Shown here: in pieces, positions 9,358 through 16,331 of the stretch
Layout: each line of letters opens with the position of its first letter
Numbering within the stretch: the stretch's first letter is position 1
IMG/VR virus record: IMGVR_UViG_3300027743_000026
Span: 1 to 64,000 of that record
DNA: 64,000 nt
Strand: one strand, 5' to 3'
Source: a virus
The notes under the pieces: model-generated
What the model was told of the DNA's origin: nothing
The model's input: only the letters and a program-made list of their open reading frames with translations
The model's database searches: none
Position numbers and translations under genes: made by a program

Positions 9358-9663
9358 CTCGGGCCGCAGGATGGGCTCAGTGACCGCGTTGATGTCGGAG
9401 TTGTAGTTCGCCATGTTGTCGTTGATGCCATCGATGCGCCAGATCGCCGCCATCAGCCGCTCGTTCTCAGCCTCAAACCGCTCTACATCTTGCCAACGCA
9501 ATTCAAGTACAGTCGACAGCGCATCGAGCTTGCTAAGCAGATGCTTTTTATCAGCCGTCAGCCGCTCAATTTCGGCGGCGACCTCCGCATAGCGGCGGCG
9601 TAGCTCGGGATCGTTGCTCCTGACAACTGCGCTGCATTTTAACCACTCAACGATGTCGCTCAT
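9274..9663 (-). CDS. Coiled-coil protein, paralogue of 9917-10303
   Basis: 129 residues starting MSDIVEWLK. Residues 25-75 are a coiled coil (EVAAEIERLTADKKHLLSKL). The segment IWRIDGINDNMANYNSDINA is nearly the same as IWRIDGINDNMACYNPDINA in the gene at 9917-10303, after which this copy has about 22 extra residues. The upstream gene 9690-9920 starts with the same MSDI. Small phage proteins of this kind are of unknown function. Confidence 0.6.
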   Translation of the reverse strand: MSDIVEWLKCSAVVRSNDPELRRRYAEVAAEIERLTADKKHLLSKLDALSTVLELRWQDVERFEAENERLMAAIWRIDGINDNMANYNSDINAVTEPILRPELGCDQPGVAGEREPEGQREHRDLKANR

Positions 9664-9689
9664 GGCTTGGGCTCCAGGGCGCGGCGGGC

Positions 9690-9920
9690 TCACGCGCCCT
9701 CATCCTGCTCGCAGTCATTCTCCATGCCCGAGTGCACTGAGGATGGTTTGTTCTCCAGGGCGCGGCGTAGCGCTTCCTCGCTGACTGCCAGCCGACGACG
9801 TTCAATGTCCAGCGCCGCACGCAGCCGCGCGATCTCGGCGCGCGCCTCCCGCAACACGCCTTCCAGCCGCTCGATCTCGCACCGCAGGGCGACGACTAGC
9901 CGCTCGATGATGTCGCTCAT
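9690..9920 (-). CDS. Short coiled-coil protein
   Basis: 76 residues, MSDIIERLVVALRCEIERLE..., heptad-patterned over most of its length with a polar C-terminus. Overlaps the stop of the upstream leftward gene (ATGA at 9917-9920). Related in opening sequence to the neighbouring coiled-coil gene; no catalytic motif. Confidence 0.6.
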   Translation of the reverse strand: MSDIIERLVVALRCEIERLEGVLREARAEIARLRAALDIERRRLAVSEEALRRALENKPSSVHSGMENDCEQDEGA

Positions 9921-10303
9921 GGCTTGGGCTCCGGCCGCAGGATGGGATCGGTGACCGCGTTGATGTCGGGATTGTAGCAGGCCATGTTGTCGTTGATGCC
10001 GTCGATGCGCCAGATGGCCTCCATCAGCTGTTCGATTTCGGCCTGCGCTTCCTTATATTTCTCATGCCATCGCTGCGCGCTCGCCCAACACTCGCTTTCG
10101 CTTCTAGCCTCGGCCATCAGTCGGTCGAGTTCGTCGGCGGCCTCGCGCGCCTTCACGATCAGGTCCGACATGCCTAGTTCAGCATGCTGATCAGCGCTTG
10201 TACGCAGCCGCTTGGCGATGTTGTTGGTCATGGCTGGTTTCACAGAACGGCGTAGGGCTCTGCCCATAGCCTTGTCTTCTTTGTCAGTTAGCTCTCGGGT
10301 CAT
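9917..10303 (-). CDS. Coiled-coil protein, paralogue of 9274-9663
   Basis: 128 residues. An N-terminal basic segment is followed by a long helical region (MSDLIVKAREAADELDRLMA) and the shared tail IWRIDGINDNMACYNPDINA ending LRPEPKP. It is ATGA-coupled to the genes on both sides. The shared tail shows that this gene and 9274-9663 arose by duplication. Confidence 0.65.
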   Translation of the reverse strand: MTRELTDKEDKAMGRALRRSVKPAMTNNIAKRLRTSADQHAELGMSDLIVKAREAADELDRLMAEARSESECWASAQRWHEKYKEAQAEIEQLMEAIWRIDGINDNMACYNPDINAVTDPILRPEPKP

Positions 10304-10533
10304 GGCTTAGACCCTACGACGCGGTCATAGTCGTGCTGACACTGCTCTGTCCACGGCTCTCCCGACTTAATCACAGACGCGAAAAACGCGATCGTTCGCT
10401 GCAGTTGCGAGATCTCGTGGCGCAGCTCCGCGATCGTTTTGATGTGGCGATCGGCTTCGGCCAACAGTTCCTGAAAACCCTTACAGGGCTCGGCGCCGTC
10501 CGGCATCATGCAATCGGGGAGATGTGGCGTCAT
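10300..10533 (-). CDS. Small helical protein
   Basis: 77 residues; start at ATG 10533, ATGA-coupled to the 38-residue gene upstream. Begins MTPHLPDCMMPDGAEPCKGF, then a helix ADRHIKTIAELRHEISQLQR. This polar-plus-coil design recurs in this operon. No known family. Confidence 0.55.
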   Translation of the reverse strand: MTPHLPDCMMPDGAEPCKGFQELLAEADRHIKTIAELRHEISQLQRTIAFFASVIKSGEPWTEQCQHDYDRVVGSKP

Positions 10534-10646
10534 GACTTGTCGAACTCCAGCCAGGTGAATCGAAGTCGCTTCCAACCGGCCCAATAGGCTAGGCCAACAG
10601 AGGCGGCCCACAGATAGAACAAGATAGTCCCGGTCTGAATCGTCAT
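10530..10646 (-). CDS. 38-residue membrane peptide
   Basis: MTIQTGTILFYLWAASVGLA followed by YWAGWKRLRFTW: one membrane helix with a basic cytoplasmic end. It is linked by 4-base ATGA overlaps to the genes before (10643-10646) and after (10530-10533), the signature of a real gene in a translationally coupled chain. Confidence 0.6.
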   Translation of the reverse strand: MTIQTGTILFYLWAASVGLAYWAGWKRLRFTWLEFDKS

Positions 10647-10825
10647 GGTTTGATCCCATCGTGCCTGTGGCCCCACCGATCCTCAACATTGCAGCACCAG
10701 CGGCACATGGCGCAGACCGGCCAATGATCGATCGCGATGCTGCGGTACACGGTCGTGTCGCACAGCCCGCACTGGAAATGATCTGGGCCGACCGTGACCT
10801 TGGGTACGAAATCAACGACGGTCAT
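10643..10825 (-). CDS. Small zinc-binding-type protein
   Basis: 60 residues with CGLCDTTV near residue 20 and CAMCRWCC near residue 40, the paired CxxC pattern of a zinc ribbon. ATGA-coupled both sides. Likely binds zinc; nucleic-acid binding is a guess. Confidence 0.6.
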   Translation of the reverse strand: MTVVDFVPKVTVGPDHFQCGLCDTTVYRSIAIDHWPVCAMCRWCCNVEDRWGHRHDGIKP

Positions 10826-11091
10826 GCGTGCCCCGTTAGGTCCGGCTGACCCTCGAATCGCTTGAGCTGCGCCTTGAGCATGGTCACGACGTCACCGCGG
10901 TCGGCGTTGGAAATGTAGTTGCAGCGGCCTCCGTGATCCTCGAACGGAAACACCATCAGCACGAAGCCGGTATGCTTCGGCCGATCTGGGCCGTTGAAGA
11001 ATCCGTCGAGCTTCTTCGCCAGCTCGTTCATCATGTCACGGTGCTTCAGCTCGATCGGTGCGTCGCCTAACGTGTGTTTCTGGGTGGTCAT
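10822..11091 (-). CDS. Conserved hypothetical phage protein
   Basis: 89 residues. The central GFVLMVFPFEDHGGRCNYIS followed by NADRGDVVTMLKAQLKRFEG looks like a small alpha/beta domain; this sequence pattern recurs in short phage early proteins of unknown function. ATGA-coupled in the leftward operon. Confidence 0.65.
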   Translation of the reverse strand: MTTQKHTLGDAPIELKHRDMMNELAKKLDGFFNGPDRPKHTGFVLMVFPFEDHGGRCNYISNADRGDVVTMLKAQLKRFEGQPDLTGHA

Positions 11092-11243
11092 GGTTTATTC
11101 TCCAGCAGAGAACGAAGTCGTTCGATCTCGATGCGATCATATTTACGAAGCTCTCGACAAGTATCGATTTGCTCTTTCAGATTCACAATCTCGGCTCGTA
11201 AGTCCTCAACGTGTCCGAGTACAGCCCGCAGTTCATCGGTCAT
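11088..11243 (-). CDS. Short coiled-coil peptide
   Basis: 51 residues (MTDELRAVLGHVEDLRAEIV...). Start at ATG 11243, ATGA-coupled to the upstream gene. Leucines follow a heptad spacing throughout and the end SLLENKP resembles the internal ALENKPS of the gene at 9690. No motif beyond the coil. Confidence 0.5.
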   Translation of the reverse strand: MTDELRAVLGHVEDLRAEIVNLKEQIDTCRELRKYDRIEIERLRSLLENKP

Positions 11244-11515
11244 GGCTCCAGCTCGCGCTTGGTTTCTTCGCTTTCGACCACGACCTTGCTCTCGAGTTTG
11301 ATGAAACAATCCATGCAGAGACGCTTGGGCTTGCGCGGCGCGTGCCAGCGATACTGCACGTCGATGCCGCAGTGGCTGCAGACACCCTTGAGGTTGTCGG
11401 TGAACGGCGACGGCGAGCCCCACGGCACGCAAACGAGATAGGTGCACTCCTCTGCCTTCTCGTCGGAGACGACAGGGATGGACAGGCCGGCGACGTTAAT
11501 CTTTTTGTCAACCAT
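11240..11515 (-). CDS. Zinc-ribbon protein heading the leftward operon
   Basis: 91 residues. CSHCGID near 46 and CMDCFIK near 67 form a zinc ribbon. It is the first gene of the ATGA-linked chain that runs leftward to 9.27 kb. A palindrome at 11532-11552 lies just upstream and may control it. Confidence 0.65.
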   Translation of the reverse strand: MVDKKINVAGLSIPVVSDEKAEECTYLVCVPWGSPSPFTDNLKGVCSHCGIDVQYRWHAPRKPKRLCMDCFIKLESKVVVESEETKRELEP

Positions 11516-11531
11516 CTGTTAACCTTTTCGT

Positions 11532-11552
11532 GGAACAGACCATGTTTGTTCC
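11532..11552. promoter_or_regulatory. Inverted repeat, possible operator
   Basis: GGAACA-n-AC-nnn-GT-n-TGTTCC: eight of nine bases per arm are symmetric. It lies 17 bases before the start of the zinc-ribbon gene (11515) in a 64-base gap, where a repressor site would sit. No clear -35/-10 pair was found around it. Confidence 0.45.
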
Positions 11553-11579
11553 GTTTTTAATACATTACACGATGTGTTC

Positions 11580-11882
11580 TCACCCCGGCCGCAAGCCGGG
11601 GTTTTTTGTTTCTGCCAGCCATTCGACCGAACGGCGGACCACGCGGTCGACGGCCGCGAGCACGGCCGGGCCGTTCATCACCACCTCGATGGCGCAGTCG
11701 CCAGTCTCGCAGTCAGGATGCACCGCAGTCAGGCTGGCGTGCCCGGTGGTCAGCTCCTCGCATTCGTAGCAACCGCCGGCAGCAATGAACTGCTCAGCCA
11801 GCTGCTCGATCTCCGGCGGGCGCTCGACCTCGACAGGGCGGCGCTCACCGTCTGGGCGCAAATATTGGGTGAACGGAATCAT
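11580..11882 (-). CDS. Hypothetical cysteine-containing protein
   Basis: 100 residues from ATG 11882 (MIPFTQYLRPDGERRPVEVE). The middle has GGCYECEELTTG and HPDCETGDCAIEVV, four cysteines that may bind a metal. Overlaps the upstream gene's stop by one base. No family recognised. Confidence 0.6.
   Translation of the reverse strand: MIPFTQYLRPDGERRPVEVERPPEIEQLAEQFIAAGGCYECEELTTGHASLTAVHPDCETGDCAIEVVMNGPAVLAAVDRVVRRSVEWLAETKNPGLRPG
11583..11607 (+). terminator. Hairpin with T-run (rightward terminator form)
   Basis: CCCCGGC-CGCAA-GCCGGGG followed by TTTTTT. In form it is a rho-independent terminator for rightward transcription, but the genes on both sides read leftward and the hairpin encodes the last residues (NPGLRPG) of the gene at 11580-11882. 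It may stop antisense transcripts entering the leftward operons. Confidence 0.55.
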
Positions 11883-12196
11883 CAGTCCATCCTGCAGACT
11901 TCGAAGCTGCGATCGGGCTGGATGATCGCCACCCAATCGTGCTCGTAGAGAATGATCAGTTCGTTCCGCAGCTGGGTCTTCGCCAGCGGCTTCAGCGGCG
12001 GATCACCAGGGTAGCTCAGTGAGTTGTTGCCGTGCAGCGTGAACCCCGGCATCGGATCCCAGCCGCCGCCATGCTGATAGCCGCTATCGAACTGCTCGCG
12101 CGCCGGCCGCTGGTCGAACGCGCTGAGCATGTGGGGCAAATACGGCCCAAGACTTCTGAGATCGTACCGCCGATCCAATGAGACCCAGGTCGTCAT
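11882..12196 (-). CDS. Hypothetical protein
   Basis: 104 residues, MTTWVSLDRRYDLRSLGPYL..., with a Gly/Pro-rich middle and ELIILYEHDWVAIIQPDRSF near the end. ATGA-coupled to the exported-protein gene upstream. The fold is not recognised. Confidence 0.55.
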   Translation of the reverse strand: MTTWVSLDRRYDLRSLGPYLPHMLSAFDQRPAREQFDSGYQHGGGWDPMPGFTLHGNNSLSYPGDPPLKPLAKTQLRNELIILYEHDWVAIIQPDRSFEVCRMD

Positions 12197-12381
12197 GAAC
12201 AGCTCGTCTTGATCACGGAGCCAGAACGATAGCTCCGGCAGTTGGTGTTGAGCGCCCGCGGATTGCTGGTGTCGCTGCAGACCGTGCGGGTCTCGTTACC
12301 GGACTTATACGTCCGACAATCCGTACCGGCGTAGGCGAGGCTCGGGGCGAGGACGATGAGGAGTACGAGGCAAGTTTTCAT
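12193..12381 (-). CDS. Small exported protein with duplicated cysteine motif
   Basis: 62 residues. MKTCLVLLIVLAPSLAYAG is a signal peptide. The mature part is two copies of one motif, DCRTYKSGNETRTVCS and NCRSYRSGSVIKTSCS, each with a cysteine at both ends, so each copy could close a periplasmic disulfide loop. Starts inside the gene at 12305-12508 in another frame. Function unknown. Confidence 0.6.
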   Translation of the reverse strand: MKTCLVLLIVLAPSLAYAGTDCRTYKSGNETRTVCSDTSNPRALNTNCRSYRSGSVIKTSCS

Positions 12382-12508
12382 TGGGTGTTCCTTTCTTCTC
12401 GAGTTGTGACATCCGTAGCTGGAATGTCGGGCAGATCGGCAGGAAGCAAATCTGCATGATCTCCTTCTGCGTGATTCCGCAGACGGTACAGCGCTTGGGC
12501 CAGTTCAT
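12305..12508 (-). CDS. Small CxxC protein overlapping the next gene
   Basis: 67 residues with AGGAG nine bases before ATG 12508. MNWPKRCTVCGITQKEIMQI contains a CxxC, with further cysteines at CFLPIC. Its last 77 bases overlap the signal-peptide gene in another frame, so the true end may be functional only in the first half. Confidence 0.5.
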   Translation of the reverse strand: MNWPKRCTVCGITQKEIMQICFLPICPTFQLRMSQLEKKGTPNENLPRTPHRPRPEPRLRRYGLSDV

Positions 12509-12516
12509 TGTTTCTC

Positions 12517-12954
12517 CTAGTTTCTACGTTGCATCCACGGCAGTACGGCCAAGTTGAACTTCACGTTGGCCTGCTTGAGCGTGAACATTGTCATCAGGGT
12601 CGGAATATTGAGCACGCGCTCCAGCAGCTTGATATAGACGCCGACAAAATCGGCGCCGTGACCGTCGCTGCGGCCGTTCTCATCCGAGGTGAGCGTGTGA
12701 GCCAGCTCGTGCAGAATCACCCAATCGGGCGTATAGGCCGGCAGTCTGATCTCGCCACGACAACCAGCGGCCAGGATGCGCGTCGTCTGCTTTGGCATCA
12801 TGCTAACCTGCGGCGGGTACAGCCACCCGTGCGCCAGCCATACACCGTCGACGAACGCCTGGGCCTGGTCGAAGGGAACGCTCCTCTTACTCAGAGGAGC
12901 GACCACGCTGTTTTCCCAGTCGTAGACCTTCTGCTTTTGGCTATCGCGGGTCAT
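12517..12954 (-). CDS. SprT-like zinc metallopeptidase
   Basis: 145 residues. HELAHTL at about residues 81-87 is an HExxH zinc site, followed about 12 residues later by HGADFVGVY, the third-ligand HGxxF pattern of SprT/SprTN-like phage metallopeptidases. ATGA-coupled to the DUF2786 gene upstream, a pairing that recurs in phages. Substrate unknown; it may act on host or DNA-bound proteins. Confidence 0.75.
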   Translation of the reverse strand: MTRDSQKQKVYDWENSVVAPLSKRSVPFDQAQAFVDGVWLAHGWLYPPQVSMMPKQTTRILAAGCRGEIRLPAYTPDWVILHELAHTLTSDENGRSDGHGADFVGVYIKLLERVLNIPTLMTMFTLKQANVKFNLAVLPWMQRRN

Positions 12955-13703
12955 TTCAGATGGCCCTTGATCGCATCACCTTGGCTGAGCGGCCGAGACA
13001 GATTGACCTTGTTGCCGGCCTGGGCGCCCGCGTTAAACGCACCGTAATTGCCGACGCGATAACCGGTACGTGCACTGCGCAGCTTGAAACCTTCCTTCTT
13101 GAACGCCTCCTCGGTCAGCTGACCCTTGAGCACCACCAACGCCGTGCTGGTACTGTGCTCTTTCAGCGCGTTGTCCTGCTCCTTCTTCATTTGCTGCAAG
13201 CGCACGGACAAACGCGCGGCCATGCCGCGTTGGAAACTGATGCAAGCGGACGCCCGCAAGCCGCGCTCGCCGATCACAACGTATTCCTCGGCTCCCTTGA
13301 ACGCTTGGACTTCCGATTCCATCGCGGACATGATCAGCTTGAACAGGTACTCCACCATCTGCAGATCCTGCTCCTGCCCGAAGAACGCATAAGTCGAATC
13401 GGCTCCGGTGCCCCAGCGTTTGTGAAACCAGGCCTTGGTGCCGGTCAACGCGGCAATGGCCGGCACGCAATGATCGACCGGATGCCGGCGCTGACGGCCA
13501 ATGTGCATGTGAATGGTTTTGTAGCTGGCGTCACGAACGTCCAGCTCATTCATTGACAAGTTGTATTGCGTCAGCAGCCGGCCGACGACGTTCATCGCTG
13601 CAAGCGCCTCCTCTTCGGTGGCGCCGCGATCGACGGTCTTGGCGGCAAGCGCTTTGATCTTGAGCTTGACGCGGTCGAGTTCGGAATATTGAGCGGTGTT
13701 CAT
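12951..13703 (-). CDS. DUF2786-type phage protein
   Basis: 250 residues. The N-terminus (KLKIKALAAKTVDRGATEEE followed by ALAAMNVVGRLLTQYNLSMN) matches the DUF2786 helical domain, and the rest matches the region usually found after it in phage proteins. Function is unknown in the family. The start is preceded by ACCAGGAGACT and a TTGAAG-loop hairpin. Confidence 0.75.
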   Translation of the reverse strand: MNTAQYSELDRVKLKIKALAAKTVDRGATEEEALAAMNVVGRLLTQYNLSMNELDVRDASYKTIHMHIGRQRRHPVDHCVPAIAALTGTKAWFHKRWGTGADSTYAFFGQEQDLQMVEYLFKLIMSAMESEVQAFKGAEEYVVIGERGLRASACISFQRGMAARLSVRLQQMKKEQDNALKEHSTSTALVVLKGQLTEEAFKKEGFKLRSARTGYRVGNYGAFNAGAQAGNKVNLSRPLSQGDAIKGHLK

Positions 13704-13745
13704 TTTCAGTCTCCTGGTTTTGAGGCTGCTTCAACAGCCCGGGTT
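13704..13745 (-). promoter_or_regulatory. Leader module copy 1: hairpin plus RBS, no promoter
   Basis: Between two co-directional genes. Read leftward it has GGCTG-TTGAAG-CAGCC (13739-13724) then ACCAGGAGACT before the ATG. It shares hairpin loop and RBS with the other copies but lacks their -35/-10, which points to a role for the hairpin in RNA rather than as a promoter part. Confidence 0.7.
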
Positions 13746-14003
13746 TTAGATGCCTTCTAAGCCATCATTGAGTTCGACGGCGCCGCCGCCCATGCCGGTG
13801 AGCGTCTCGCCCTTGTAGACAAGCTTGCCCTTGGGCGGGTTGAGCAGGCGCCTGCGCTGGGCGAGGAGCTTCTCCAGCTCGCGCGCGGCACGCAGCAGCT
13901 TGCGCTGCCAGCGGTCGATCGCCTCGGCGTTGATGGCGAGCTTGGTCTGGCGCGCCTCGACCTTCATCTCGGGGTGCTTGGGAACAATACGACGACGCTT
14001 CAT
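13746..14003 (-). CDS. Small basic helical protein
   Basis: 85 residues starting MKRRRIVPKHPEMKVEARQT. The start is set by the leader RBS (ACCAGGAG). A long basic helix (RWQRKLLRAARELEKLLAQR) is followed by GKLVYKGETLTGMGGGAVEL. Probably nucleic-acid associated because of charge; no family recognised. Confidence 0.6.
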   Translation of the reverse strand: MKRRRIVPKHPEMKVEARQTKLAINAEAIDRWQRKLLRAARELEKLLAQRRRLLNPPKGKLVYKGETLTGMGGGAVELNDGLEGI

Positions 14004-14086
14004 TTCTAGGCTCCTGGTTGAGGGCCGCTTCAACGGCCCGGCATTTTGTATTCCCATTTGATATACGAGTTCAAACAGAAAGTCAA
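14004..14086 (-). promoter_or_regulatory. Leader module copy 2: promoter, hairpin, RBS
   Basis: Read leftward: -35 TTGACT (14086-14081), 17-base spacer, -10 TATCAA (14063-14058), then stem-loop GGGCCG-TTGAAG-CGGCCC (14039-14022) and ACCAGGAG before ATG 14003. All parts have counterparts at the other module copies. Confidence 0.75.
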
Positions 14087-14090
14087 CAGT

Positions 14091-14345
14091 TTATTTAATC
14101 TCCGCCTTGAGGATCGCTGCCCGGCGCGTGGCGTTGTCCTGGTTGATGCTGCGGTACTCAGCCGCGCTGATCTCGATCGCCGGGACGATCTCGGCGCCCT
14201 TTGCCGCCTTGTAGGCGAGGCCTACCGCACTCGCCCATTGCGCGGCTTTCCAGCCGGGAGAATGAGCATGGCTGTACTTGCGGCCGGCGGTCGATCGCGT
14301 GAACGTCTGGCCGTTTGAGAAGGTTGCCTTGTAGTAGGTAGTCAT
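14091..14345 (-). CDS. Hypothetical small protein
   Basis: 84 residues, MTTYYKATFSNGQTFTRSTA..., with a beta-rich start and helical end (EYRSINQDNATRRAAILKAE). Preceded by its own full leader module. No family recognised. Confidence 0.6.
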   Translation of the reverse strand: MTTYYKATFSNGQTFTRSTAGRKYSHAHSPGWKAAQWASAVGLAYKAAKGAEIVPAIEISAAEYRSINQDNATRRAAILKAEIK

Positions 14346-14428
14346 TTTTCAGTCTCCTGGTTGAGGCCGCTTCAACGGCCTTGCATCTCGTATGCCCATC
14401 TGATATACGCACTCAAATCGGAAGTCAA
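14346..14428 (-). promoter_or_regulatory. Leader module copy 3: promoter, hairpin, RBS
   Basis: Read leftward: TTGACT (14428-14423), 17-base spacer, TATCAG (14405-14400), stem-loop AGGCCG-TTGAAG-CGGCCT (14381-14364), ACCAGGAGACT, ATG 14345. Divergent to the RHH gene that starts at 14449. Confidence 0.75.
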
Positions 14429-14448
14429 GCAGACGAGGAGCCAGGACA

Positions 14449-14667
14449 ATGCCAAGCGGCGGAGCAAGAGAGAAGTCCGGACCGGAGAAACGGTTCGAGG
14501 AACGCATCATGATCAAGCTTTCGACCAAGCTGTTGGGGGCGCTCGACGAGATCACCCGCGATGGCGAGACCCGCAGCGAGGTGATCCGCCGGGCGCTCGA
14601 ACGCGAGGTGACACGGTGCCTCAAGATCCACAGTAAGACTGGCGGCAGGGCGTCGGCGCACCTATAA
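14449..14667 (+). CDS. Ribbon-helix-helix DNA-binding protein
   Basis: 72 residues. IMIKLSTKLLGALDEITRDG followed by ETRSEVIRRALEREV is a CopG/Arc-type ribbon-helix-helix. GAGGAG lies upstream of the ATG. It is transcribed away from leader module copy 3, so autoregulation or control of the module promoters is plausible; that target is inferred. Confidence 0.75.
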   Translation: MPSGGAREKSGPEKRFEERIMIKLSTKLLGALDEITRDGETRSEVIRRALEREVTRCLKIHSKTGGRASAHL

Positions 14668-14746
14668 TCTTCACCAGCGCTGAACGTGGCGGGTTTGCGC
14701 TCCTGGTTCCATCAAAAGAACAGCGAACCCTAACCCATCAGCGACA

Positions 14747-14780
14747 GGCCCTCGGCACGGCTTCAAACGTGCCGGGGGCC
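14747..14780 (+). other. Strong hairpin before the zinc-ribbon gene
   Basis: A 13-bp stem (one T-G pair) closes on GCTTCAAA. It lies 21 bases before the GTG start at 14802 and has no T-run, so a leader structure is more likely than a terminator. The loop holds CTTCAA, the reverse complement of the module loop TTGAAG, and CTCCTGGTT lies upstream on this strand, so it may be a relic of a leftward module. Confidence 0.45.
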
Positions 14781-14801
14781 GCTTCATATTTGGAGGCCGC
14801 T

Positions 14802-15173
14802 GTGCCGACACTGAAACCGCAAATGCCGGCCCCGCTGCAGCGTCCGCACGTCGACCCGGCGCCGCACCTGACCAGCGCCGGCTCCTGCTCTGACTGCGGA
14901 CGCAAAGCCGTCACCGCCGCCGACAATATGCTGGTGTGTCCGGAGTGCTTTGCGCTCTTGCGGCATGAGGATTACACCGCCGAGCTGCGGCGCAAGCAGG
15001 AACTCATCAACCAGAGAATGAAGGAGACCCGCGAGCGCAATCGCCAACTGGACCAGGAACGCAAGGAGCGGATCAGAGACGAGCGCCGGCAAATACAGCA
15101 GATGATCATCGCCGCTGAGGAAAAGCTAAAACCACCTCAGCAGGATAAGCAGCACGAAGATAACGGCCAGTGA
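14802..15173 (+). CDS. Zinc-ribbon coiled-coil protein
   Basis: 123 residues from GTG 14802, chosen because GGAGG lies five bases upstream. CSDCGRK and CPECFAL form a zinc ribbon at about residues 28-52, then a long charged coiled coil (RRKQELINQRMKETRERNRQ...) fills the rest. Probably a nucleic-acid or scaffold protein; function unknown. Confidence 0.65.
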   Translation: MPTLKPQMPAPLQRPHVDPAPHLTSAGSCSDCGRKAVTAADNMLVCPECFALLRHEDYTAELRRKQELINQRMKETRERNRQLDQERKERIRDERRQIQQMIIAAEEKLKPPQQDKQHEDNGQ

Positions 15174-15212
15174 CAGCAGACTGTAAAGCAGCGCCTGCCG
15201 GTGCGAACTCAT
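15126..15212 (-). CDS. Possible 28-residue membrane peptide
   Basis: MSSHRQALLYSLLSLAVIFV followed by LLILLRWF reads as a single membrane helix. It is antisense to the end of the preceding gene and lacks a clear ribosome-binding site, so it may be chance. Confidence 0.3.
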   Translation of the reverse strand: MSSHRQALLYSLLSLAVIFVLLILLRWF

Positions 15213-15337
15213 CAGAAGATCCACACAGTTGCGGGTCGCGGTCGCCGGGGATTACGAAAGACGCCGCGACCCGCACCGCTGATGCTAGAGGACAGCGGTC
15301 TCGTCTGCTTTATTCTCTCGCCGCTGCGGGAGCAAGC

Positions 15338-15556
15338 TCATATCATCCACGCGAAGATCATGATTATCATGATGTAGCTGAGCACGTAGGTGATCGCGTG
15401 CTGCCAGTCGTAGTAGATGAGCGCCCAGATCGCGATGAATACGCCGTAAGAAACCAGCGTCACATCGAGGCGATCAATCTTGAAGCGGCGGTGGCGATAG
15501 ACAACAACGTCGCCCCAATCCCAAAGGGTATTGAGCATTCGCCACCATAGTTTCAC
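15338..15556 (-). CDS. Small membrane protein
   Basis: 72 residues from GTG 15556, with GAGGAG upstream. A soluble start (VKLWWRMLNTLWDWGDVVVY) is followed by two membrane helices (TLVSYGVFIAIWALIYY and AITYVLSYIMIIMIFAWMI). The opposite-strand frame is judged a shadow. Function unknown. Confidence 0.55.
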   Translation of the reverse strand: MKLWWRMLNTLWDWGDVVVYRHRRFKIDRLDVTLVSYGVFIAIWALIYYDWQHAITYVLSYIMIIMIFAWMI

Positions 15557-15665
15557 AGCAAGCTCCTCAACTGGAAGCGGGTCCGGTCGGTCAGAGGTGC
15601 TAAACGTACCGGACCCGCCCCACACAGGCCGTCAAGCTTGGGTGAAATCGACAGCCTGTATTGCC

Positions 15666-16238
15666 TTACGTCGTGCTCTTCTTCTTACGCATCTTGCTGA
15701 GCGCGCCGAGACCGAGGAGGCCAGACGCGAACAGTGCCAATGCGCCGGGGATCGGCACCGGAGTCACAGCGAGATTGCCGCCGTAGCCCGACGTGCCACC
15801 ACCGATGCCGCTCAGCTGGAGATAGTAGCTGCCGGCTTCGAGGATGCCCGCACCAGCCAAGACCTGGCAGCTGGGCTGCAGGATGCAGGCTTGCGCGATC
15901 TCGGGACCAAACCGCAGGATGTCATCGGCCCCACCAAGCGCGCCTACCTGCTGGTACACTGCGCCTTGGAAGTTCGTGATGAAATCCGTGGGCGCGGGGT
16001 AGACATTCGTCGCGCTCGTTATCGTGACGAAAGACGGCGAGCCGACCAGCTGAAACAAAACCTGGTCGGTGAACGCGCCGCCGCCGGTGCCGTTGATGCC
16101 GAGAGTACCGCTGGAGAAATCACCCGTCCGTGAGGTCGGATTGATCCCAAGGTTGTCGACAACAGCAGCGGACGCTGGTGCCATTCCAAATGAGAATAGG
16201 ACAGTGGCCGCCAGTAGTGCTCTCTTCGTTTTGTGCAT
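15666..16238 (-). CDS. Exported protein with VPxxP-CTERM-like sorting tail
   Basis: 190 residues. A signal peptide (MHKTKRALLAATVLFSFGMA, cleavage near ASA) opens it. The end reads VPIPGALALFASGLLGLGAL then SKMRKKKSTT: a VPxP motif, a membrane helix and a basic cluster, the three parts of PEP-CTERM/VPLPA-CTERM signals handled by exosortases. The Gly/Ser/Thr-rich middle contains a cysteine pair (ACILQPSC). Such proteins are rare in phages; the host would have to supply the exosortase. Confidence 0.7.
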   Translation of the reverse strand: MHKTKRALLAATVLFSFGMAPASAAVVDNLGINPTSRTGDFSSGTLGINGTGGGAFTDQVLFQLVGSPSFVTITSATNVYPAPTDFITNFQGAVYQQVGALGGADDILRFGPEIAQACILQPSCQVLAGAGILEAGSYYLQLSGIGGGTSGYGGNLAVTPVPIPGALALFASGLLGLGALSKMRKKKSTT

Positions 16239-16294
16239 ATTTTAGTCTCCATCTGCTGCAACGATGCAGCCGGTTTACGGTAGCGAAGTGTGGA

Positions 16295-16324
16295 CCGCCT
16301 GGGTAGTTGCCGCTCCCCAGGCGG
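16295..16324 (-). promoter_or_regulatory. Inverted repeat and shared leader motif between the two CTERM genes
   Basis: CCGCCTGGG and CCCAGGCGG form a perfect 9-bp stem with a 12-base loop. It contains an 18-base stretch (16301-16318; leftward it reads GGGGAGCGGCAACTACCC) that recurs exactly at 17027-17044 before the other CTERM gene. No T-run follows leftward, so it is not an obvious terminator. Confidence 0.55.
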
Positions 16325-16331
16325 GGTCGTT

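Noticed and set aside
15170-15550. Rightward 126-codon frame
   Set aside because: Overlaps the leftward membrane-protein gene at 15338-15556, which has a better start site; the product looks like random sequence.
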